The notes under the pieces were generated by a model. It was not told the origin of the DNA. It saw nothing but the letters and a program-made list of their open reading frames with translations, and made no database searches. From Galeopsis tetrahit (taxonomy: Eukaryota > Streptophyta > Magnoliopsida > Lamiales > Lamiaceae): a stretch of DNA of 64,000 nucleotides. Positions 21,844 to 33,251 of the stretch are shown in pieces (positions within the stretch are counted from its first letter, which is position 1; every line of letters begins with the position of its first letter). The stretch lies in NCBI GenBank assembly GCA_963675135.1, contig OY776128.1, positions 71,802,670 through 71,866,669 of the forward strand, given 5' to 3'. The position numbers were made by a program, and so were the translations under genes.

Positions 21844-23161
21844 GGCCCCGGCTATATACCACTCCAGCTTTGTTAAGTATACTACCCCGATACATACACT
21901 CCCAAAAAAATGACTTAAGTTAGATGTACTCCTCCTAAATTACCCAAATTACCCTCTTCTCTCTTAAATGACATAGGTTAAATGCACTCCCCATTAAAAC
22001 TCTAATTCTTCCAATTCCCTTTCACTCTTTCTTCTCCCTCGAACCAATAAACCTCCCCCAAGCCACCCCCTACAAGTCGTCGGCCACGACGCCGCTCCCA
22101 CCGCCGGCACAATTGCCCCTGCCGTCGAACCCCTTTACTCGTCACCCCACCCAGCCTTCGTCGATCGTCGCCTCCCAGCCTGCGCCGCCCGCTGCCATCG
22201 ACGCAAGTAGTTTTTTTTTTTAATTCTTCTCGCGGCGACGGCGCCCCCTCACCCAGCGCCGCCTGTCGCTCTCTCCTCCCCCGTGCGTCGCACGCCGCCT
22301 GCCGATCTATCCTTCCCGCGCCGTCGTCTACTAGGTAGTTTTTTTGTTTTTTTTTTTATTTCTGCTTGCAGCGGCGCTATTTCCCCAGCGCCGCCCGCCG
22401 CTCTCTCCACCCTCGTGGGTCGCGTGCCGACGCCGCACGCCTCCCTCCCGCGACAACCATCTCTGTCCCTCCTCCCTCACTCCCACGGCCGGCGGCGGCG
22501 ACCCTCCCTTTTTTTTTTCCTTTTTTTTGTAGCAGATTCCTTCCCCCATTTTTTTCTTCAACTTATGGTCGACCATATACACTCTAGTCGACAAATTGTT
22601 GTCGACGAGAGTGTATATGGACGACCATAAGTTGTCGAAAAAAATCAATATTTTTTTCGACATACTAGGGTCGATCGGATACACTTTCGTCAACAAATTG
22701 TTGTCGACGAGAGTGTATATGGTCGACACAGGTGTGTCGAAATTTATAAAAAAAAACTGCCATTTTCTGAGTTTTTTTTTTATTTCGAAATGTATATGAC
22801 ATTGTATGGTTGGTGGTTTTTTTTTTTTTTTTTGTGGTGGTCTATTAGGCTTAGGTTTAGGGTTTATAAGTTGGGGAGTGTATCTAACGTATCCAATTTT
22901 AGTAAAAGGGTAAATTGGGTAATTTACATTAATATTAAATTAATTTATGAGATTTTCTTTCTTGGAAATAACTCGGTTGTAGCGTAATGATCATACGTCT
23001 GTAATGCATTGTATGTCCCATAAAGGATCCTATTCTTCTACCCTTTTCCGGAAGTCGATGACTTTTTACCACGCGATAGGTCAGCGAAGCGTGAGCGGGT
23101 GCGGAGAAGGAAAGGTTGGGGGAGTATACTTAATAAAGCTGGAGGGGTATATAACCAGGCG
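21844..23161. mobile_element. MULE-type element with GC-rich core and SalI-site hairpins
   Basis: TATCAAAAA flanks both sides (21835-21843, 23162-23170). The termini are GGCCCCGGCTATATACC and, as reverse complement of the right end, CGCCTGGTTATATACC, with a shared CTCCAGCTTT. A strongly GC-rich block (about 22070-22510) sits inside otherwise AT-rich DNA. It is followed by two hairpins with GTCGAC in the arms (about 22566-22625, 22671-22735). Frames through the GC-rich block are low-complexity Pro/Arg/Ser and match no family I know. A captured host segment (Pack-MULE) is possible but not shown. Related elements are at 35034 and 60702. Confidence 0.8.
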
Positions 23162-23344
23162 TATCAAAAAATATAGTCATGTGGGTGTACGTATTAATTC
23201 TTACACTGAATATAAATAGGCATAAGTCAACTTTGAGAAGGAGACACCTGTGGATAGAGACAGATCGAGCATCACGTACCTTAAAACACACGAGTACAAT
23301 CGAGTAATTTCTCTTATACTCCATCCGTTATCTTATACGTACTT

Positions 23345-23670
23345 TAGAAAGAAAAAAATCACATTTTTTTTAAAAACATTTCAAAATAGTTAAAATTTTA
23401 ATCTAACTTTTCATAATTTTTCAATTACTTAATTTACGTTTAATTTTTGTCGAAATTCCCCAAATTTTATAATCATGTGATATGCACCTGATAGAAACGA
23501 CGTCGTTTTAATCACTCCAACGTAAATGAGACGTAAATTGAACAATTAAAAAAATTATGAGACCTAAATTAAATTTTTAACTAAAATGAGACATTATGCA
23601 AAAAAAGATAAAAATGATCTTCAAATGTGTACAATTCTCTATAAAATTAATCTAACATTTTATTTATCCT
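23345..23670 (-). mobile_element. MITE family E, uninterrupted copy
   Basis: An AT-rich element with self-complementary ends (TAGTTAAAATTTTAAT near 23386, and its inverse near 23580) and a central AACGACGTCGTTT segment. It aligns in reverse orientation along its length with the two halves of the element at 24215-24329 and 26072-26300. The outer limits are approximate; no target duplication was resolved. Confidence 0.6.
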
Positions 23671-24214
23671 TAAATGTAAGATTAGACAAAGCAGAGAAAA
23701 AAAATTATTTCTCAACTTAAATGGAGTACTTTTTACTTTATCCAATATTTTATTTGAAAATTTTTCTTTTCTCGGCCCCACAAGAGATTCGTAGAAATTT
23801 TGAATTTAGTTGTCTGTGTTTTATTAGGTTACACAAATTTTCTATTCTCATTTGTGTTTCATTGCTTCAAGTAAAATTATTAATGTACACATGACATAAA
23901 ATTCATCAAGTTCAATGAAGCTTCGGAACGAGAAATATATATAGTGTTAACCTGTGTGAACCGTGTGGTGTTTCATTGTAAGTAGAACCACATGTGGATT
24001 TAACAATATTTTGCATTATTTTTCTCAACGCTTAGAAATCGAAGTTAAAGCATTTAGTTGTTTCAAATAAAGAAAAAAAATACATCCAAACTTATAATAC
24101 AATGTCAAATTCTTTAACATATGCTTAGGCTCTCATATTTGGTATAGTAATTATCCTTTTAACAATGTTATGTTGCATTGAGTTCTAATGTTTTTAACAG
24201 TTGTGAGATTATAG
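23671..24214. other. Intergenic AT-rich stretch, no gene seen
   Basis: No ORF, RNA gene or terminal repeat recognised. Confidence 0.4.
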
Positions 24215-24329
24215 TTGTATATGAGGATAGTTAAAATAGATTAATTTTATAGTGAATTGCATACATTTGGAGAGTATTTTTATCTTTTTCACATAACGTC
24301 TCATTTTAGTTAAAATTTTAATTTACGTT

Positions 24330-26071
24330 TGATTCGAGTGGAATTTACACGTTTTTTATGCACATTTTGAGCTCATTTTTAGTGTGATTCCTTTTATTTA
24401 TGGGTTGATTATCATTGTTTTAGCCAAAATAAGAGAAATGTAGTGTTTTGTCGGTTTTGTAGGAAAAATGATGAAATTTGGGAGCAAAACACCTACCACA
24501 AGTCATTGGATCGGAAAGAGGAGTGCACCATTGGATCCGTCTCGAAAAATGGAGTGGAATAGCAAAATAATCGAGTCGATCGGAGGTCGGAAGCTCAAGA
24601 TACGGAGGGACGAAGTTGAAGGACGAAAACGAAGGACGGAGCCAATACGAAAGTTTGGCCCGACCAGGCGGCATCACTCGCCCAACCGGGCGGCCGAGCC
24701 CATTTTCTTTGGCCAAATACGAAGGTTTGGCCCGGCCAGGCGGCATCACTCGCCCGACCGGGCGGTCGCGTCCCAGAAATAGGCCAACTTACGAAGTTAT
24801 GGCCCGGCCGGACGGCATCACTCGCCCGACCGGGCGGCCGAATAGGCCAATGCACGTCCCCATTTACGAAACTTCCACCCGTCCGGGCGGCACCACTCGC
24901 CCGGCCGGGCCACTCACCCCCTGTTTCATCCAATTTTGTCCAACACTCCCACTCGGCCGGGCCACTTTCCCACCCGACCGAGCCAACCCAAATTCGGTGT
25001 CAAACTCATATTTTCTCCATTTTCAAGGGACCTACTTGCAATTCTTACACCCAAACCCTACCCCAACACTATAAATAACTTCATTCTTAAATTCAAACGA
25101 TCTTACCCCTTTCTCAAGAAGTCTTACACACAATCACACACATTTGGAGGTTTTTATCATCTTCTTCATCAATTCTTCACCAAATCAAGCAAGGAGACCA
25201 TTAATAGCTTGGGAATTTATTCCTCACCATACAATAGTCTAAGCTTTCTTTTCCTTTCACTTTTTATTGTTTTTATCTTTGTTTTCTTTGTAATTGGATT
25301 ATGTTGTTGATTGGCCAGAACACTTTTGGTTCTAAGGCTTTGTAAATATTTGAATTGAAGTTTATGAACTAATTTCTTGCTTTAAATGGTTTTTGTCTCT
25401 TATTTGTATGCTTAATTCTTATACGAAAGCATGTTATTATTGGCCATATGATGATATGTTTAATCTATTGTTAATTGGGGTAGTATCGAGAGATTTATTC
25501 CATTAATCGTATGTAGGCATGCAACCCGATATTATTATGATCTCGAGAGAGGATTAGTTATTGGGATGGAATTGAATGACCTTTGGGGCTAAATTAGGTT
25601 GTGTAATGTTTGTAATGTAGAGATACGAACTTACGTTGCATACTCCTTTGGATTAGTTATATCGAGAGATTGATTAATTCTTCTTTAGTGGTCAACCTTA
25701 TAAGAGGACAACCTTAATTGCCATTTGAATGAATTACAAATCATAAATGGATATCTAAGTATTGCAAATGCCTTGGAACCTATCTTCTCATCTTTGAGTT
25801 TCACACGTTTATTTCTCGTTTCTTTGGTTTGCATGATATTTGATCGATTTCTCTATTACTCGTTTAATTGTTTACTTGTGACAACTTGGGTAGATAATTA
25901 GGGATAATTACTACATTTCAAACTATTCGATCACGTCTATTTAGAACTTACGTCAACAAACTACGCTTTTACACTACACCTCTTCGTGGGATCGACCTCG
26001 TACTTATCATGCTACAATATACGTCGTATACTTGCGGTTGTGTATTTTGGTGTTGCATAATACGTGAATCA
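24330..26071. repeat. Solo LTR, 1742 bp
   Basis: It starts TGATTC and ends GAATCA, a 6-bp terminal inverted repeat, and is flanked by ACGTT (24325-24329 and 26072-26076). No PBS, PPT or coding domain is present inside, and no second copy abuts it, so it is a single LTR left by recombination. It holds a GC-rich tandem repeat (24645-24910) and a downstream GGGATCGACCTCGTACTT stretch. The large size suggests Ty3/gypsy, but the superfamily cannot be proved without internal domains. Confidence 0.8.
24645..24915. repeat. GC-rich tandem repeat inside the solo LTR
   Basis: About four diverged units of roughly 65-75 bp, each built on TTTGGCCCGGCCAGGCGGCA, TCACTCGCCCGACCGGGCGG and a TTTACGAA-like linker. 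The CCGGCC/CGGGCGG elements are mutually complementary, so the array could fold extensively. It is exceptionally GC-rich for this window. Open frames through it reflect low complexity rather than a gene. Confidence 0.8.
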
Positions 26072-26329
26072 ACGTTCCATATCTTCTTTAATTGCTCAAT
26101 TTACATCTCAGTTACGTCGGAGTGACCAAAACGACGACGTTTCTATCACGTGTATGTCACGTGATTATTAAATTTGGGGAATTCCAACGAATTTTTATAA
26201 CTCCGACGAAAATTGGACGTAAATTAAGCAATTGAAAAAGTTATGGGACGTAAATTAAAATTTTAACTATTTTGGAACGTTTTTAAAAAAAAAAAAAAAA
26301 AAATTATACATGAGACGTAAATAATTTTT

Positions 26330-26700
26330 TTCACCTTATACTTTCTCTGTCTGTCTATAAATTTCTCATTATTTTTTAGCACATACTTTAAGAAAAGTGA
26401 TTAAATTATATATACAGTACAAGTGATGTGATAGAGAGAGAGAATGTGATAGTGAGAAAAAGTAAGATATAAAAAGAAGTATAATAATAAATAATTGAAA
26501 TATATTTGTAAAAAATATATAGTATGACAAGCTTATAGGCGGATGGACCAAAATGGCAAAATAGAAAGCTTATAGACGGATGGATTAAGTTTTTTTTAGT
26601 GCTTTGATTAAAAAATATGATATAATAACAGATGTACTGCAAGTGTTGTGCTTGAGAGAGAGAGAAAATAATATATTAATAGTAGTATAAAATAAAGTGT

Positions 26701-26740
<40 letters not shown>

Positions 26741-26860
26741 CAAGTGATGTGATTGACAGAAAAAATAATATTCCCTCCGTTCAAAAAACAAAACTGGGAA
26801 AGTTATAGTGGAATAGAGGGGAGTATAAATTTATACCCTCTCCGTTCCGTCATAAATTTT
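26330..26860. mobile_element. Cluster of Stowaway-like MITE fragments with an (AT)n tract
   Basis: Termini of the CCCTCCGT type occur at 26773 and about 26842. A recurring GTGATGTGATAGAGAGAG/GTGATGTGATTGACAG internal motif is seen near 26423 and 26750. AAGCTTATAG(A/G)CGGATGGA occurs twice (about 26530, 26567). A pure AT microsatellite lies at about 26708-26737. Individual boundaries are not resolved. Confidence 0.45.
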
Positions 26861-29380
26861 CATTTTGTCATAATTTAAAATGTGTAGTGAATAGTTCAGA
26901 TAGAGAGAGAGAGTTAGGAAGAAGAAAATGTAGGAAGAGAGGTAGAAAAAAGAAAAGTTAGAGAGAAATATAAATGGGAAAAGATAGAGAGGTAGTAAAC
27001 TTTGTCATTTAAGAAAATAATTTTTTTTATAATGAGACGTTCAAAATAGATAAATTAAAAGTTTATTGGATAATTGGGTGAGTATTTAATATTATGGAAG
27101 TCATGTCATGTGTGGCTTGCTTATACTATGGAAGTCATGCCATTTGTGGCTACTCTTTTTTCTTTTTCTTTTTCTTTTTTTTTTTTTTTTTTTAATCTTA
27201 GTTGAAAAGGCCATTGAAGCCTAACTTGGATACGTTTTCAGATCCTAATTAATTTTTCAGTTTATATTTCTGCAGGTTATTAATATTGTGAATTGATTCT
27301 TTAGTTTATTTCTTAATATATAAAATAATTAAGTTTAAAGTATTTTAAATATTACTAATATGTTTAAATTAGTATATAAAAAATCAAGATACCCTCCCTA
27401 TTATTTTTTGTGAAATATAGCTTATGCATTTATTGATCAACAATATTACTGTATGTGATACGTTTATATTCAACAACTACCAAACTCCGCAATTAGTCAA
27501 TTAATTGCACATTAACTACACTTATTAATTGCAAATTTGCAAGCGACCAATATTTATTATTTTTGGTAACTTGGCACACCATAATTAGTCTTTCAATGCA
27601 TGATGACAAACTTTTGGAACCCACAGGCCACAACTATTATTTGAGAATTGAAAAATCTCATTTGTGTAATAGTTCTATATATGTAATAATAAAATCTTCT
27701 ATATAGTATAAATATACACCGACGCCCAACTTCCAAGCCTGATTTGCACGAAGACGTTCTTCTACGCCATGATCTGGATCAGGATGACGAATGGGAATCG
27801 GAGCACAGCTGACGAAGATGAAGGGAATTTCAAATGTATTTTATGAAAATTTTGTAGTAGATTTTAATAATTGGTAATGACTTATATATTTAAAATACCT
27901 CAATTTTTTTATTGTTGGATTTACTTCATTTTAACGGACGTTTGATTTACATTTGATGTTTAATTATGTGATGTTTAAATTTTGTTATGCAAATTTTGTG
28001 AAAAAAAAAATTGTGGTATTATGCAAATATTTGTTTGGTCATTTTTTGTCAATTTAAATATTATTCCTAAATCTGTTCTATGAAGGTTTGAAAGCTTTAA
28101 AGATCTTTCTATTTTTTTATGAAAATTCATGAGTTTTGATAAGTGAGTAAAAAATTTCTATATATTTTTCAAATTTATGGGTTTTGGTAGGTGTGTAAAT
28201 TATTTCTAATTTTTTTGAAATTCATGAGTTTTGATAGGTGAGTAAGTGCACGCTACTTTCACGGGATTGAGGTTGGATTTTGTTAGACACTTGTTAACTA
28301 ATCATAATTTTAAGTTTAAAGGGGAAATTAACTCAAAATTTTCTTTGAACTAGAATGTAAAATTAAGGTTCTAAATGTACCTTAGAGTAACTCTCCCTAA
28401 TGAGTAGGTTTTGGGGATAATTTTGTAAATTTTTATGTATAAAATTAAAAAACTGATGAGTTGAAAAATTCATTTTAAAGGTGTGAAAGAAAAAAAAGTG
28501 AATGTTTATTGCTTAACTCATATTCGAATCAGATTTAGATTAAATACTAGTAGTACGTATTTGTTTATTGAGAAGCAAAAGTGAGTAAGATAATTGTGTG
28601 AATTATGCATTATCACTTTTATATATAGGCAAAATATATATATATGTGTGTATATAGGCAAAATAATTGCGCAAGTTAATATTTAATCAATTAGTTATTT
28701 ATTACTTAATTGTCTCTTTTTATAATGTGCTAGATAATTGTGCAAAATGTTGGGAATATATATATGGAATACGTACTTAATTAGTAGTGATAAGAGTTGT
28801 GTAGATTAATTCAACAAAAATAGTAAAAAAAAAAAAAAACAGTCTGTTTAATTTAACAACAATTATTTAGAAGTATATACATATATATTAATCAAGGTAT
28901 AAAATAAAATTTTCTCTAATATTTTATTTATTACGGAGTAATTATTTTTTGTTTCTACTGTAATTTGTAAGATCAATATTCATGAACCTCAATCAAACTC
29001 CCTAGCTTATATATCAAAATCACCACATTTTAGATAAATAGATATTAATTATTTTATGGATTCTACCTCTACTCATGCATACTACGTGGTTCTAAGTTCT
29101 ATGAATAAATAATTTGAGTGTTTATGATCGAAATCACTACCACCCATACTACAATGTCTACACGCAAGCATTAATACTATTAATATCCTTTATTAGTAAT
29201 TAAGTAATTATTTGAAAGAGTAATTAGCACGGGTGTTGAACATGCATTTCTACCTCTAGCTAATTCTATAATACGGAGTACTATGTATGTGTGTATCATT
29301 TAAAAAAAAAAATGTATGCATCATGTATTAGTAGTATATCTATTGAAATGATAGTTCAAAGAAACAAATAACATGGTTTG

Positions 29381-29417
<37 letters not shown>

Positions 29418-29813
29418 ATATAATATTCCATGTAAATATATCATATACTCCTATTATTACATATAATTAATAAAAGAAAATTTTTAAGGGGTCAAAGTTT
29501 TGTTTTGACTTTAATTGGAACCTCCGCTAGTGAGCAGGGTGATTGGTCCCTAAATTATTTGGTTATTGAGCCGAATATCAAGACACAAAAAACAAATATA
29601 TATATAATAAATATATCGTGTAATATTTTATTTTTGTTTTTTGATTGTATCAACTTCCCCAAATTAATATTGGGTCCTCCCCCAATTTCTAGCTAGTTCT
29701 ATAATACACGAAAATCTGACAAAATCTGTAATTTAAGAGAAATAATATATTTATGACATGTCCAACTTTGCAAGCCAAATTAATTGCACTTTGAAATACT
29801 AGACAGCAAGAAG
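26861..29813. other. Intergenic DNA upstream of the intact P450
   Basis: About 3 kb, AT-rich. Visible structure: a pyrimidine tract (27148-27195); a diverged tandem repeat of about 60 bp with ATGAGTTTTGATAGGTGAGT (about 28125-28250); an A-rich tract near 28827; a (TA)n microsatellite at about 29383-29414; and a weak SINE-S1-like segment at 29530-29590. A non-AT segment at 27720-27840 is unassigned. No gene is supported. Confidence 0.4.
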
Positions 29814-29814
29814 C

Positions 29815-29824
29815 GATTATAAAT
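29815..29824 (+). promoter_or_regulatory. Candidate TATA box of the intact CYP76 gene
   Basis: GATTATAAAT lies about 90 bp upstream of the ATG at 29914, which would give a 5' leader of about 60 nt. A second candidate, CTATTTATACA near 29870, is only 40 bp from the ATG and so less likely. Inference from spacing only. Confidence 0.3.
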
Positions 29825-29913
29825 TTCCACTAGCTAGTGTATTACTAATTAGTTGAAAATACAAGAAAACTATTTATACATATTAGCTAGCTAGGTGATC
29901 TTAGTTAGTTAAA

Positions 29914-32265
29914 ATGGAGTACGAGAATGCAGGATTTGTTGTAGCCTTACTGCTAGTTACCATATTGGCGGCGGTGGCAACCAAACGTCGCCACCGCCAA
30001 TTGAAAAGGTTACCGCCAGGGCCACGTCCGTGGCCCGTGATGGGAAATATTTTCCAGTTAGGGGGAAGCGCCGTCGCTCCCCACCAATCATTCGCCAAAT
30101 TGGCAGAAAAGTACGGTGGGATGATGACTCTCCACCTCGGCTCCATGACAACGGTGGTGATCTCCTCCGACGAGGCGGCACGTGCCATGTTCAAGAACCA
30201 CGACGTCGTTTTGGCCGGAAGGAAGATATACGAGTCGATGAAGGGTGATATTGGGAACGAGGGGTCGATCATCACCGCCCAGTATGGCCCCCACTGGCGG
30301 ACGCTCCGACGGCTGTGCATGGTCAAGTTCTTCGCCGCCGGGCCTCTCGACTCCATGCGCGCCGTCAGGGCGAAATGTGTCGACCAAATGGTGCAGTACA
30401 TAACCGATGCGGCGGCGAAGGGCAGTGATATTGATGTCAGCCGGTTTTTCTTCTTGATGGCGTTTAATCTGATCGGGAATTTGATATTCTCCAAGGATTT
30501 ATTAATGGATTCGAATTCGGAAAGGGGGGCTAAATTCTTCTACCATGCCGGAAAAGTTTCGGAATTCGCCGGAAAGGCTAACGTGGCGGATTTCTTTCCG
30601 GTGCTGAGGTGGGCTGATCCGCAGGGGATAAGGAGGGGGACCCAGTTTCATGTGAAGCAAGCGTTTGGTATTGTCGGAGAGTTCTTGGAAGAGAGGATGA
30701 GTGAGAAAGGAAGAGGAGAATTAGTTAAGAGAGAGAAAGATTATTTGGATGTGCTTTTGGAATATAGAGGTGATGGTGTGGAAGAGCCTGCTCTTTTCTC
30801 TTCTACAGTCATCAACGTTATTGTCTTTGTAAGTTTCCTTTTGACTCTCTGTCCCTAATTCTTATATTTTCGTTGCTCAACGTTGTCGCGTGATTTTTTT
30901 CCAACAAATTTCCACAATTAAATATTCAACGACTAATATTTGTTGGAAAATTTCCAACGAAAAATCACCATTGGAATTAACGATGAAATTTGTGATGGAA
31001 AAATTCCAATAGCTAGATATTCCAGTGGTACATGTCCGTTGGAATAAAAATTCCTACATTTTTTTTTTTGTTGTTGAAATTACTATAGGAATTCAATATT
31101 GGACAAATTTCCACAATTAAATATTCAACGACTATAGGAATTCAATTCTTATATTGGACAAATTTCCACAATTACTATAGGAATTCAATTCTTATATTGA
31201 ACAAATTTCCACAATTAAATATTCAACGACTAATATTTCCACAATTACGATAGGAATTCAATTCTTATATTTGACTTTCTGTCCCTAATTCTTATATTTT
31301 CGTTGCTAACGTCGTCGCGTGATTTATTGTTATACACCCGTCGCTAACGTGTTTGATCAAATATTTTAATTTTGTTGCAAATGTTTGCGATAAAAATATG
31401 AGTTTCATCTTAAAATTATATTGACATATGAATTTCATCATCAAAATGTTTTGCAAGGAAAATCAAACATTTGTCGCAAATGCGTTAGCGACGGGTGTAT
31501 AGCAAGAAATCCCACAACAAATTATTTCATCGCTAATGCACGTTAGCAACGAAAATATTAGAATTAGCGACGATTTTTTTTTTTTTTTGGTCTAAAATAG
31601 TAGCTCCTTACTTGGTGGCTAATTATACTCATGAAACTTGTAATTTTGCTGATCAGGAGTTGTTCACGGCGGGAACTGATACCACCACGAGCACACTAGA
31701 GTGGGCAATGGCGGAGCTCCTCCGCAACCCAGAGAAGCTCCGCAAAGTCCAGGCGGAGCTACGAGCTCTAATCAAGCCCGGTATAAAACTGGAAGAGCAA
31801 CACCTTGATCACCTCCCATACCTCAAAGCAGTCATCAAAGAAACCCTAAGATTACACCCACCACTCCCATTTTTAGTCCCCCATAAGGCCATGGATTCTT
31901 GCACAATGCTAGGTTTTCACATTCCCAAAGAAACACAAATTCTTGTCAATGTTTGGAATATTGGAAGGGACCCCAAAATCTGGAAAGATTCCCTGATATT
32001 CAACCCGGAGAGATTTTTAGACCCGGACACGGCGGATTACAAGGGCCAGCATTACGAGTTTATACCATTCGGGGCGGGTCGACGGATGTGCCCGGCGGTG
32101 TCGCTAGCATCACGGGTGTTGCCGTTGGCTTTGGGATCGGTGCTTGTGTCATTTGATTGGGTTTTGGCGAATGCAGAGGAGATGGATATGAGGGAGAGAA
32201 TGGGAATTACATTGAGGAAAGATGTTCCCATAAAGGCTATACCAACTCCATATGTTGAAATGTAA
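29914..32265 (+). CDS. Cytochrome P450, CYP76 family, intact two-exon gene
   Basis: Exon 1 is 29914-30828 (305 codons) and exon 2 is 31657-32265 (202 codons plus stop), phase 0, with GTAAGT donor and CAG acceptor; 507 aa, the usual P450 length. It has an N-terminal membrane anchor (about 8-24), a PPGPRPWP hinge, I-helix AGTDTT (310-315), K-helix ETLR (367-370), PERF (422-425), and haem loop FGAGRRMC with cysteine 450. The position after Cys-Pro is Ala where the textbook signature has Gly. CYP76 enzymes are ER-anchored monooxygenases using P450 reductase; known members act mostly in terpenoid, iridoid and related specialised metabolism. Subfamily and substrate cannot be read from sequence; the exon-2 style resembles CYP76A-like proteins. 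All four P450 loci here share the + strand. Confidence 0.93.
30829..31656 (+). other. Intron of the intact CYP76 gene, with embedded repeats
   Basis: 828 bp, GT...AG. A block starting TCTGTCCCTAATTCTTATAT occurs near 30847 and again near 31274. ATTTCCACAATTAAATATTC-type units repeat at least three times between. A MITE-like inverted repeat lies at about 31289-31570: the ends are TTCTTATATTTTCGTTGCTA and, inverted, TAGCAACGAAAATATTAGAA, with CCCGTCGCTAACG pairing CGTTAGCGACGGG inside. The intron thus appears to have grown by insertion and duplication. Confidence 0.75.
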
Positions 32266-32429
32266 ATTCAGTTGTGTGTTTAATGATTTAATGTAATACT
32301 GTAACACACAGGAGACAAAGCTATGTATCTATATATATCTCCTGCAGATTTCTCACAAATTTTATTCCATTGTTGATTACAAGTTTTCATGCTCAATTTG
32401 AGATATATTAATATGACAAAAAGTCAAAT

Positions 32430-32683
32430 ATTCTACTTCCTGGAACCACAAGAAATAATTGTTATATTCTACTTCCAGGAACCACAAGAAAATAATTGGG
32501 AAAATTCTACTTCCAGGAACCACAAGAAAATAATTGGGAAAATTCTACTTCCAGGAACCACAAGAAAATAATTGGGAAAATTCTACTTCCAGGAACCACA
32601 AGAAAATAATTGGGAAAATTCTACTTCCAGGAACCACAAGAAAATAATTGGGAAAATTCTACTTCCAGGAACCACAAGAAAAT
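32430..32683 (+). repeat. 38-bp minisatellite downstream of the intact CYP76 gene
   Basis: Seven head-to-tail units start at 32430, 32466, 32504, 32542, 32580, 32618 and 32656. The unit is ATTCTACTTCCAGGAACCAC followed by AAGAAAATAATTGGGAAA. Units 3-6 are essentially identical; unit 1 has CTGG for CAGG and is shorter. AAAAGTCAAATATTCTA flanks the array on both sides (about 32419 and 32704). It starts 165 bp past the stop codon, so it may lie in or near the 3' UTR. Confidence 0.9.
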
Positions 32684-32720
32684 TAGAATTTAATAGTGAC
32701 TAAAAAGTCAAATATTCTAA

Positions 32721-33248
32721 AATTTTATATTATCTCTCTCTGATGATCGAAGACTTTAATTAGAATCTGCAAATGAATAATAATATATGTTGGAAAGATA
32801 ATCAAGTTACCTCGATAGTTCCAATTCACAAATTATGCATGAATTAATGAAAAAAACTCGAGAGATGAATATGTGGGTATCTTGGGAAATAAGAGTACTT
32901 AAGTTCATTGAACCTTTTAATGGAAATTAAAAGAAGACATTTGTGTAGATTTAAATATTTATGTTTGATTTTGAGTTGACTAGATGGTGTTATGTGTTTG
33001 ATGAGAATCACGAAACAAAATTAAGATTCCAACGAATTTCCGGCTCAGGCCGACAAGAACGACGGTCGCTAATTCAGATTTGCTAAAATGTAATTCCTTT
33101 CTGCTTATTCTGTTCGGCGTTTTCCATCCTTATAAATGGATGTACCACAAAAAGCCCTAATCTAACTAAGAAAAGTGGGCCAAGTAAACATGAAGCCCAA
33201 ACAATTAAGCATCTAAAAGATGCAGCCCACTTGAATTAAAACACAAAC
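32721..33248. other. Intergenic stretch downstream of the CYP76 gene
   Basis: About 530 bp. A less AT-rich part at 33020-33240 (CCGGCTCAGGCCGACAAG, AAAAGCCCTAATCTAACTAA) resembles LTR or TRIM-like sequence, but no ends or target duplication were found. No gene is supported. Confidence 0.35.
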
Positions 33249-33251
33249 TAA

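Larger units (their letters stand above)
24215..26300 (+). mobile_element. MITE family E copy split by a solo LTR
   Basis: The left part (about 24215-24329) and right part (26072-26300) join to form one element homologous to 23345-23670. The break carries ACGTT on both sides, the duplication made by the LTR retrotransposon described separately. The central segment CCAAAACGACGACGTTTCTA corresponds to AACGACGTCGTTT in the intact relative. Confidence 0.7.

Noticed and set aside
22283..22799. Several overlapping open frames in the GC-rich core of a MULE
   Set aside because: They are low-complexity Pro/Ser/Arg/Phe sequences open on both strands. This is explained by GC-rich composition and hairpin repeats, and no family motif is present.
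24420..25310. Frames of 104-152 aa through the GC-rich tandem repeat and downstream
   Set aside because: They lie inside a solo LTR, follow the repeat period, and exist on both strands. No protein domain is recognisable.
29901..30494. A 197-aa minus-strand frame opposite P450 exon 1
   Set aside because: It is the antisense shadow of a GC-rich P450 exon and has no independent motif.
32430..32683. CRISPR-like regularly spaced repeat
   Set aside because: The 38-bp units are directly adjacent with no unique spacers, and the DNA is plant nuclear; it is a minisatellite.
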